From Branchiostoma lanceolatum (lineage: Eukaryota > Chordata > Leptocardii > Amphioxiformes > Branchiostomatidae), in the NCBI RefSeq assembly GCF_035083965.1, contig NC_089723.1, forward strand, positions 19,371,489 to 19,435,488: a stretch of DNA of 64,000 nt, written 5' to 3'. Numbering within the stretch: the first letter of the stretch is position 1; every line of letters begins with the position of its first letter. This document shows, in pieces, positions 38,582 to 49,000 of the stretch. The notes beneath the pieces were generated by a model that saw nothing but the letters and a program-made list of their open reading frames with translations, had not been told where the DNA came from and searched no databases. The position numbers and the translations under genes are program-made.

Positions 38582-41500
38582 ATGACCAAGGAAGCCGCCC
38601 GCACCATACTAGAGTACGTCCTGTACCCGGACATGGAGGTGGAACAGAACGTCCCCGGCCCCAAAACAGTGACATCTTCGGACGGTAATCATGAGAAATC
38701 TGGACCTGTCGTCCACGGAGAAAAGGAGACAACAGAAGTAAAGAACAGTCAGCAAAAGGCAGTCGACAACAACAATCGGGTAGGTTGAAAACAAGGCCAT
38801 TGCGTGGTCACGCTCGATATTGTGGAAGGCATCATGGTATGTTAAAATAGACCCACCTAGCGTGGAATCAATTCGACAAAGCTTTTAAAGCCAGTCGGGC
38901 TTGTTTACCTGCCGTGTGTGTACAGGTCGTGATAATGTTTGTGTAAAAATGGGATGTTTTCTTCTTCTTGTTATCATAAGTCAAGTTATTACACTGGTCG
39001 TCGTAAAAACACACCCAAATTAACATATGGGTGAGAGAAAATTGGCCCTTCGTCCACTGCTGATATATACTAGTGATCGGTGTCGTCAGCGGAGCCTGAG
39101 AGAGGTCGTAGGGTACTATAGTTCCTTTGAAGTCTTTACCCTGTAAAACGTTATTGGTGACCTGGTATGAAGGACACTGCAGAGTAAACATGGTAAAAAA
39201 TACTTTCTCTGGACAACAAAAGAGGTAGGTGGTTCTGTGACAAGGATACAGACACGCTTTCATCATTTTGGTTCTGCAAATGAAAAGGAAACGCCCAACT
39301 TGATAAAGGCGATTTCTTGATTGATTGAATCTTTTAAAGGTCAGTATAAATTTTTGATACGATTAAGGTTAAGTGTGCTTGTCTTCTAACCAACAAGTGT
39401 ACTTGTTTTCTTTAATCCAATAAGTGTACTCCTCTGTGATAAGGGGCAATTGACTTAAGCGTACAAACCAAACGATGTGGATAGTATCACCGAGAAAAAA
39501 ACACAAATCTTACAGCGCTAGCCTTGGTCATGATTTGTTTTATTTGAATTAAGTCAGTCGTACCCATGACTTGCGATTATTAGGGTCGATATTAATTGTT
39601 ACGAGTGATCACATCGGCTTCGGAGAGTAGTCCATTCCCCATGTTCTGAAGAATTCCAGTCGAAGTTTTAGAAAAACTTTGAGAAGCCGGAACAAAATCA
39701 AGAAGCGGTGTCCCGTGTTATGCTAGGGTCACATTTCCAACCCGGGACCCGGCCGGTCAGCTTGTGGGAACGAAAACTATATGATATAAAAGACAACAAA
39801 ACACACAAACCTTTTTAAAAATTTCTTCTTACCATACGCTATGTATATTCTTGATATGCATTTTTTATTCTTTGTTTTCTCAAACAGCCCGGTCGGGCCC
39901 CGGCTTGGAAATGTGACCCTAGCATTAGTATTATTCACCAAATTTGTTAGGGAAGAGCTTGAGCCAAAAGATCGGAATAATAATATTTTTCACAGATTGC
40001 CCCTTTCTAGCTATTCATATATTTGTCATGGGGTTACGCGGCAAAAAGCTTTCCATACATTTCATGAATCAAGCTAGTCGTCAGCTCTTTAATTTGTAGA
40101 TCTGTTTACTGAAAGAAACATCTGACAATATATGCTACTTTCAACCATTCCTATTCAGAGTGTGTGAAAACATCTCTAGCTTTCTCTATCTCCTGCATAT
40201 CAAAGAATGATTATTGTTGTGTGCTTGCTGGTATCCAGCCACAAAATAATCCAAAGGGACAGAATCTGGTATTCACTGACACTGTTCGGGCCTGTATGTA
40301 TTGTAGGTGTTTTGTTATTGTTTGAGGTTATGCCTACATAAATGGGTTGTCGCAACTACCTTTCACAAGGAAAATCGAGTTCAATAGATGGGGGCACATT
40401 GGTCACGAATGTCATAATGCGCTCTTTGTCAGATATCAATTTTCAAGTGGATTTGGTTGCTGCATAGGCGTAACTCTATAGCTATAACGTCACTAGGATA
40501 TGTTGTTTTCCTGGGTTGCGGCTTCGTTTTGGAGGTCCGTTCGTGGTGCCAGCTGGCCTAGCTGAAGTTCGCCAACCTGTTCGACCACCTGTTACTACCA
40601 CTTAGGTCAGTCGTTACCGGTCGTAACAACAGGTTATCGTCAAAACTGGATAGAATAGGTAGGACTTTAATCTCCAAGCAGATCTCCACGGTGCCAAAAT
40701 CTAGCTAGCCAGAGAAGCTCCAGTCAGCCAGAGAAGTAGTCAGGCACCGTTGGGTTGCAAAAAAAAAAACCTTCTGCCAGTTGGATACGGTCTTTGCAAC
40801 CGTTGGGTCTGCTTGGAGACTACTAGGACTTCAAGACTGAGGAAAACTGCTGTTTGTTTGAGTCCTAACTGCGAATAAGCGATAGTAAGCCTCAGCTAAG
40901 TGTCTCTTCTGTGGATATGCCTCTTTTTCTCGTCTGATCTGGTGTAACAACTAACATAACATCATCTTTCGCTCGATCAAAATGTCAGTTTTCTGTTTTA
41001 TTTCCCTCCCTGTACCCTGTATAGGGTATGGAAGAAAATAGCTATTCAATGTTTTGGACGTGTGACGTGCACACTATGGTCTCTGGTCACTACGTAGAGA
41101 GGTTTGAAAAGTTACATTGACTTTGAAGTTAGGCGATACTTCTTTTGTAGTTACAGGTGCATATCATATACAGCTGTAGGTTGTGTACTGTTGCTGATCC
41201 AGAGGACTGGTATTCACGGCTTGGGCGATTTCCACCAATGCCAGTTGTCCGTGCAACAGCTGTCCCTAGTGACGATCGGTTCTTACAGGTTCGGGTGGTA
41301 ACATTTTTTACGTACTCTCTTCTTGAGGCATTAACGTTACTACTGCTAATATACATCAATTTACCTATGACGACCATGGTTCTGACATAATAGTCTAATA
41401 GTTCTTTCTGGTTTACATACTTCAGTAGTGAAGGAGCTTAGAATTTCTTGCAATAGCCTCTGCAATACCCAGAAGACCATATATTCTTTCGATGTTTCTG

Positions 41501-43002
41501 ATACAACGTTCTTGGACATGGCATGTAAAGGTATCCTTACAGATCAGAGCTATTGAATAGGGACTGCATATTAATATTGTCATTGTTTATGTATACAACA
41601 GCAAGGAGTGTATTAAATTGTATAGCTATGACAAATCTCAATCGCCAATCATACATCTATCTTATTTGTTTTGCAAATTTGAACGTCTTCTTTATGAAAG
41701 AAGACTTTTTAAAAACATACATTTTTGCATTTCTCAGCCCCAACAGGACGACCAGGTGAGCGATGTTGTGATCCAGGCGGTGTTCGGGGACCACATCTCC
41801 CCCGAGCAGGTCAAAGCTGGGATCAAGTTCAACCCGCTGTACTCTGATCACTACGGATCTAACGCTGCCAGGACTCACTACGGAACATACAACTACCTGG
41901 ACGTCCATCACCTGAGGTCACTGCATACAAAGGAGGCTGCACCGGAGTTCCACACGCCAGAGTCTCACCACATAGGCACCAATGGTGACGTCATCGTACC
42001 GCAGGACTCAGGAAAACAGGGTTCTTCACAGGTGGATGGAGTGCGGAAATCTAAAAATGGACCCAGGAAAAATGGGATCTTAGCAAACGGTCCCGCGGGG
42101 AAACAGAAAGCTAACGGCGGTGTCAGATGGGCCCCTCTGCCGCAACTTGTTAAGAACGCCTCCTTACAGAAGTCCAACAATGCAAGCACCAAGGACAAAA
42201 GTGACAACAAAGACAAGGTAAGCAGCACCCTAAAGAAGAATGAAATACATGCCCCTCAAAACTCTCTTTACTAAATTAATAATTTAAGTTTTCATAAAGT
42301 CAAATATGTTTGTGAACATGGTGTCCCCTGCATTTCTGTGGAGAATATCTAGACGCGACGAAGAGTAGCGTTACGTTCCGGATACAGCTTACGGTACTAC
42401 ACAAATAAGTGACCCAAAACAAGGACTTCAAAAGGTTTACATGCACGGTATTGATTGGAAATCTGAGAAAGAGCTTGGTATGTAAATTATGCCAATGGTA
42501 GTATCTAGCTGGGTACTCTGACAACGTACTAGTACTCGTAGGCTTTCTAGTATACTAGTAGCAAGATGAAGTAAAAGCACGCAACATCCTCACTTACTGG
42601 TCTATCCAATTATTATCTCGTTATATCAGTGATTGTAAAAGCTCATTCTCATCCCATACTAAACACTCCATACACTCTATTATTAGATTAGCCGTATGCA
42701 ACTATGGTTAAGAACCAGTAGATGCCATACTTTGTACCTTGTACAATTGTTGTACAATAACGTTATTGTCATTATCATTACACCTCGCGTTTGTTTTCCA
42801 GAAGGCGTCCAACCGTCTGTACGACACGACTGATGTCATCATGCACGGGTACGACACTCTCATATGGAAAACTCTGGAGAAGAAGAGAAGACGATGCGTG
42901 CTGAGAGCCTGTCTGTGTGTGCTGGGCATTCTGGTACTTCTCGGACTCTTCGTCATGGCCGTGGTTCTCCCGCTGTATTTCTTTAATTTCTTAGGCCGTT
43001 GA
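38582..43002 (+). CDS. Uncharacterised tail-anchored membrane protein, 3 exons
   Basis: I do not recognise this gene. Exons 38582-38779, 41738-42217 and 42802-43002 have good splice borders (CGG/GTAGGT, TTTCTCAG, AAG/GTAAGC, TTTTCCAG), and every join is phase 0, giving 292 residues. The first ATG in frame is 38582; the frame is open a little further up but without another ATG. Residues 1-66 are acidic and polar (MTKEAARTILEYVLYPDMEV). Exon 2 has an ordered-looking part (VIQAVFGDHISPEQVKAG, NPLYSDHYGSNAARTHYGTY) and then an Asn/Lys/Ser-rich stretch. The end has a basic cluster KKRRR (253-257), a hydrophobic segment of about 23 residues (LCVLGILVLLGLFVMAVVLP) and an 8-residue tail. That arrangement predicts a cytosolic protein anchored by its C-terminus. 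Confidence 0.8.
39721..39924. mobile_element. PIF/Harbinger-like MITE (204 bp) with TTA duplication
   Basis: It has perfect 18-bp terminal inverted repeats, TGCTAGGGTCACATTTCC and GGAAATGTGACCCTAGCA, and a TTA target duplication (39718-39720 and 39925-39927). It shares the CCCGG-rich subterminal words with the copy at 6452-6628. The interior is AT-rich and non-coding. Confidence 0.9.
40668..40822. mobile_element. Diverged ATCTCCAAGCAGATC element
   Basis: The left end TAATCTCCAAGCAGATCT and right end GGTCTGCTTGGAGACTA are inverted and match the ends of the element at 47247-47339. It is longer than that copy and has an internal repeat of GCCAGAGAAG. Confidence 0.55.
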
Positions 43003-43033
43003 CATTGTGCCTGAACTTGGTAGCGTTGTATAG

Positions 43034-43402
43034 GACACTGCACGAAATGGCATCGGATCGTGACATCATGATCCGAACATTGGACACGGTGATCCGATTT
43101 AATAGGTTTTTAACTTGGAAATGTTGAATTGTGAAAGGATGGATCAATTCAACATTTCCAAGTTCACAACTAATTTAACACAATATTGAAATGATGTGGC
43201 TTAGCAATCAATTTCCTTTGGGGTAGGCTGAGGGACATCAACATTGGGCTCAAAGTACCACTTGCATATGCTGCATAAGGTTTGCGCAGGTAAACTGGAG
43301 TCGTGTAAGTACAATACGGCCCGTATCTATTCGGATTCTGTCGAATCCTAGGTTCTGGATCACCGTGTCCGATGTTAACATGTTCAGCCATTTCGTACAG
43401 TG
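43034..43402. mobile_element. EnSpm/CACTA-like non-autonomous element with internal hairpin
   Basis: The ends are CACTGCACGAAATGGC (left) and GCCATTTCGTACAGTG (right), inverted repeats with one mismatch. A second inverted block follows inward (GGACACGGTGATCC and GGATCACCGTGTCC). It is flanked by GGA on both sides. CACTG ends with a 3-bp duplication fit the EnSpm/CACTA superfamily. A 19-bp perfect stem (AACTTGGAAATGTTGAATT at 43112-43130 with 43146-43164) lies inside. The element starts about 30 bases after the stop codon of the tail-anchored gene and so forms part of its 3' UTR. There is no transposase frame. Confidence 0.75.
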
Positions 43403-43722
43403 GGACTGCACTCCTTTGTATGTAACAACTCTTCTTAGGACCAAGGACATTATCATGTTAGGACGTATTGTATATGCAAAAGTTTAGTTTTGGGGAAATA
43501 GTGCAATGAGTGTGCAAAGCGGCAGAGTATGCTCTTGTCCTTACAGCAAGTGGCCGCATTTACACGTCTTATATTACCCATTATGTGCATAAATCTGTGT
43601 ATATTTACACTAACAAATCACTTCTCTTGTATACCAGCTTAGTACGTTGGTACTGTGTGCTACTAAGGTTATTCCTTGGTATGTAAAAATTAACTCTTGT
43701 CATTCAAGTTTCACATCACATA

Positions 43723-43728
43723 ATTAAA
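43723..43728 (+). terminator. Candidate polyadenylation signal of the tail-anchored gene
   Basis: ATTAAA lies about 720 bases after the stop, directly before the point where the minus-strand GATAD2 transcript appears to end. AATAAA further on, near 44.00 kb, would overlap the opposing transcript. Confidence 0.4.
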
Positions 43729-43759
43729 GACTATGAGTCCATACTCCTGTTCACAGGCT

Positions 43760-46028
43760 TTTATTTTTTGCTACATGTCAACATCAATTTTTGAAAATAT
43801 CATTAGCACATTGTGATGGCTCCCAATCATGGGCTCTCCATACTGTACTCTTAGTTCACATCATCAGTGGAATTGAACATATTAACTAAACCTCGACAAT
43901 AAATATTCACATTGTATCAGTTTTGCACAGATGGTAACCAAAATGGTGATGAGGAGTTTCTATACAAGTCTGTTCTCGGATGTTTATCCCTAACTTCACC
44001 ATAAATAAAGGGTACACATATGACAAGTAATGAAATAGAAGCCAAAATATTGTCTTTTCAACAGTCGTCGCACACCTAGATTTCGAAGGACATGGACGCC
44101 TCCTTGCACTTCACATATGAACTGCAGTTCTTGACACATTTTATGTACATGGTCTGCAGGTGATAATTCAAAGCTATCAGCTTCAATGGCACAATGAGAG
44201 GAACTGCATGGAGTGCCAGCATTGCAAGTAAGTACACAATGTCATACAATACCGCACTGCTCAATGTCTCTGTGGTACCAGTCAACAAATGAAAAAGATT
44301 TGTGAAGGGTGATAAAGTAAGGAGGTTGGGGCAGTTACGAAGCATGCTGAAATACGAAGTCTCTATTAGTCATCTTGAAGTGGTACGTTGGATTTAACAA
44401 TATGAAAATCCATGTTTTGGTATCTGAATAAAAAGATGTACAAGCAAGTAAAGGATAAAACTCTATCCACTGCTTTCAATGGTAGCATGAAATATCGAAT
44501 CCCCCCAGGACATTTACCACAAAAGAGGACTGGCAGCTGAAACTGATCTCTTTCAATTTGAAAAACAGGTTTCTATATTTCAGAAGTTCCACTTTGGAAG
44601 CCCTAGATATAAACTGGTTACTGGATGTTAAGTTCTGTGGTTTTGTGTAGTCTTAAAAAAAGACTAGACTTCGTTTTGTGTTATGGTGCCTTAATTCTGT
44701 CAAGCTTGTGGTGAAGAAAACATCACACTTTGCCAAATCTCTTTTCAAATTCTAAGTGACCAATGTAAGCTGACAAACCAAGGCTGGGTTTCTTCGGACA
44801 TTCAGTACACGACATGTTTTCCTTGAAACCAATCAGGGTAAAATACAATTTTCTCAATAATACAAGCAATGAACCAATTGGCGAGGGCACACTCTATGGC
44901 ATATATTTACCATATTCCAAGAGGTCCCCATGTTCTGCTTTCTGTACACTCAGAAAGAACAAGTAGAAATTTGTGATTCCATGCTACAAATATGGCACTA
45001 AACATATTCATGCAATAAGCAAGCCTTTACATTGATATGTATAGGAACTCTTAAGCATACAACACGGAAATGCAATGATTTTGCGGATTTCCTTATTGTT
45101 CATGTGAATGAATATGCAAGCAATTTACCTCAAGCACGGGTCTCTGCCAAGAGAGCCATTGCACCTACTTCAATGTAAAGTGAGGGTTATGAAGTTAATG
45201 GTGATAGAGCCAAGACACCATGGTAACTGTCAGTTTCAGATACATCCTTGGTTAGTACTATAGTAAGACCACAGCTTGAGGTATGGTGTATATGAGGTTC
45301 AAGTGTACCTGACATTCACACAATGAGCAGTTTTGGGAACTTTGTTGTTGGTCCATTCTTTTGTGCAATGTAGCGCTTTTATTTTTGCCAGTGTCATGAA
45401 GCATGTGTATTGTATCATATCATTTGAAAAGGTTTGATGTTAATTATGTGTGGTATATGTTATGGCTGGCCATTTGGTTTCTCACATCTATTTCACATCC
45501 ATGAATGGCACCACAGTATTAGCACTTGTCGCACACCAGTCATGTGCACTGATGTTGCTTAACACAGAAAATACTCTTTACATCAAGGTCCTGGAAGATT
45601 TCTGTCAACATCTGTGATATCTCTCGGTATCATCTTTCACGGGGTCTATACATATATATATATGTGGATATATATTTACCGATGCATGTATTTCCAACCA
45701 GTACAAAAGAATGTCACAATCCAGAACTTTTTAACGACTGCCCCACACTTCAAAAATCCTTGGTAGTTACTGAGAATACCCATTCTTAAAGGCCATGAGG
45801 CCTCATACTGGCATAACCATAATTAAAGTCCACTGCTAGGCCTGTTAGCCTAAGAGCCATTCTTGTCTGGCTTGTGTCTGCTGTTGGGTAGCAACAGTTG
45901 GAGCGGACACAAGCTAGATACGGACCTTCAGGCTAAGGTTAGTAGCAAATTGCAAACACTAGACCATCTGTGCGTACATGTCACGACCACCCAACCCCAT
46001 CACTGGTTCGGACCTAGCAGCTGCAGGA
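43760..46028 (-). other. Probable GATAD2 3' UTR with polyadenylation signal
   Basis: Between the GATAD2 stop and the converging gene there are about 2.3 kb of AT-rich sequence without a supportable exon. Minus-strand AATAAA lies at 43760-43765. A TA-rich run is near 45650-45675. The 3' end is inferred from the signal and the gene spacing. Confidence 0.45.
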
Positions 46029-49000
46029 CTATTGCTTCCATGATATTGTTGTCTGTGGAAGAGACCTGGATGGGATCATGTCTAGAAGGTACTCCCGGTG
46101 GCGGTCGGCGGCGGAGGACGGCTTGTTCTGCACCACCTGGTAGGGGAACATGCCCGGCTGCATGTTGGAGGCCTGGCCGAAGTGTTGGCTGAAGACGTGC
46201 GAGTTGCCGCTGCGAGACTGGTGGTACTGGCGACTGTGGGCTTGGAGAAGCTGGGAGAAAAGAGAGGGCATACCATTGAGATTTAAGATATATCAGTGTT
46301 TATAACTGACGGCTTGATTGGTTGAAACTTAAGGTGGGGGGACGTTGGTAAACTGAATAGAAAAATGAGAGGTGATGTGACATTTTGTTAGGATAGTCTA
46401 TAGCCTAGAGCTTGACAGCAACGGAAAGAGGGGTTAATTGTTCAGCTTGCTAGCTCTGCTTTGAAAGTGCTTAAATATGCTTGTTTGCACAGATATCTAT
46501 GACCTTACCTTTCTAAAAGAACACTAATTCAACATGTTGTCTGTGCCCTTAACATCACTGCTAATATTAGTAGTCTTACTAGTGCATAGCTGCGTGCATG
46601 TGGTATTGCAAGAAGAAGGGTTTGAGGCAAAGTATAAAAGAAGCCTATAGAGACACTTGAGTTTGCCTGCAGTCCACGGGAAACAAATGTTCACAAGAAC
46701 TGGTCCACAGATACGCAGGGCTGATGACATAAGTCCCACTATACTTTGTAAAACTGGTGGGACACAAATAGGTGTTATTGTTTCAAAGCACATACACATG
46801 GCGGGGCACATTTATAAACCTGTGTTTACACAAAAACCCTTTACCTTCATCATCAAGTCAAATGGTGAATTAACATCTAAAAATGCTAAACACTTTCTAT
46901 GTTACCTAATGTCACCATATTCCCAAGATGAACCAACTAAAGATTAACAGCAAATATTTCCTGCCTTGTGTGCATTTCATGGACTTCTGTTGATAAAAAC
47001 ATTTTCCATACCATATCACCCACTAGGATTATCATAATGCATTGATTTTTTTGCTGTTTATTACTTTTCCATACAAAATACTGACGAAAAAGAAACATTG
47101 TTTTGGATGCAGTGACTGCATTTATCAGAGTATGCATCAAACAAATCTGCTTGCCCAAAACTGCCACTCATTACTTTTCCACAAAATCCTGAAAACCCCA
47201 ACAACTTTATGTTGGATGCAGCAACATCATAGACCTTGTCAAACTAATCTCCAAGCAGATCTATCGGTCGCAATGATGTGCCCATACTGCTTTTGACCTT
47301 TGGATACTGTCCTTGCCACTGATAGATCTGCTTGGAGATTATTGTTAAACAAAACATCCTGCGAAAAATGCCACACACACACACACAGAAGCCTGCAGTA
47401 CATGCTGGTCCATCGCAGTTGGCTGACCTTGGAGGAGAGAGGATGTGAACTTACCCCAGCCCTGCCCCTGCCCCGTCCCCTGCCCCGCCCCCGACTCCTC
47501 ACCTGCTGGTGGGTGCGCAGCTGCTGCAGCTGGTGCTGGTGGGTGCTGGTCAGGTTGGCAGGGGAGGAGGATGAGGGAGTGGAGGAGGAGGTGGGAAGAG
47601 TCTGGTTCATGCGCTGCTCGATCTCCTGCTCCTGTTGCAGGGCCTGCAGAAGTACGGGAGGGACACAGTACTGTTAACAGCCAGGTTTGGTTAACAATCT
47701 CCCTGCTGAGCAAGCCTTGTGGTGCCAAACTTGTACAGTCAAAACTGCCCAAGGAGACCACTCAGGGGACTGATGAGATGTGGTCTATTGTGGACAGATG
47801 GTCACTATAAAATAGGGACCATCAAAAACGTGGTTATATTGACCAGGTGGTCCTTATGTAGAGGTGGTAACTTGTACAGGTTTGACTGTATTGGTCAAGG
47901 TGTTATGCCGCAGGGAGAAAGTTTATGGAAGGGCAAGTAGTGTTGTTGCTTTTAGATAATTTGATTCATTTGAACCAAACTGTTAAATCAAAGGTGATCA
48001 TGTGAATAAATTATAATGTCAACAGCAAACAAACACATCAAACGATATGACAATTGTTTTCGTATTTGTCTCACAAAGGCTTAACATTTACAACTGATTG
48101 TTTGCTAAGCCTTGTTGATCTTGGTATGCTGTGAAATTGGAGAGGAGAGCACAAGGATAGAAGCAAGAAAACAACAGCATATCACTATCACTACACGCAA
48201 CCACTGCAAACTTGATTACATGAAGAGTGCTCATAATAGCACCCATAAGATATATTGACAGCTAGTGCAAGCATAATATTTTGCCAGGTTGAATCTGCAT
48301 CTGGTGCAAACTGAATTTTGTTTTTAATTACATGACCATTTCAAGACACAAGGTTGGCAATCATAGTAATTTTGGTCCTACCAATTAATCTATTGGTCCT
48401 TCTATGTACACAATCAAGGTCCTAACATTTTGTTCCTTTTTTAGTTGATGCAGTTCTAAATAATTAATAGCGCAGATTTGTCTTTAAATGCTCTACTGCA
48501 AGCCAAAGCTACACGCAAACTTATCTTTAGCATCTTCTACTGTTACTTAAGCCAGACCCTGTTCATACCAGGATTCATGAATCTCAATCGCCCAGGCACT
48601 GGATTGATTCTGATTAGAGCTGCCAAATTTACGTCCTGTCCTGAGGTGGATTCGGTGGATCTGGATTAACCCCACTCGGAGCTGGACCATTCATACCAGG
48701 ATTCACGAATCAGGATCAACCACACGCTTGGGTGAATCCTGATTCTGGTCTGAATGGGGTCTTAGTTTTTCAATTTTTCAGTTAGCTGATTTTCAATTTG
48801 TTTGTTGAAGTTTTTGTGCTCTATGTTTCATTTCATTGCACAATACTTAATCAAGGGGCAAACAAAAGGTGTGCTGGGACATCTAAACTTCCACTCAAAC
48901 ACAGTAGGAAGTAAGACAACAAACCAGGTAGTGATCAGCACTGGTTTGGAGATCCATCACTGAACTAACCTGGGCAGGGAACAACAGCAGCAACATAGAG

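Larger units (their letters stand above)
38780..41737 (+). other. First intron of the tail-anchored gene
   Basis: This 2.96 kb intron contains the MITE at 39721-39924 and a diverged inverted-repeat element at about 40668-40822. I see no further exon: exons 1 and 2 join directly in phase 0. Confidence 0.6.

Noticed and set aside
47345-47810. Overlapping frames of 120-138 codons near 47.3-47.8 kb
   Set aside because: Shadows of the GC-rich GATAD2 exon at 47503-47643 and its flanks.
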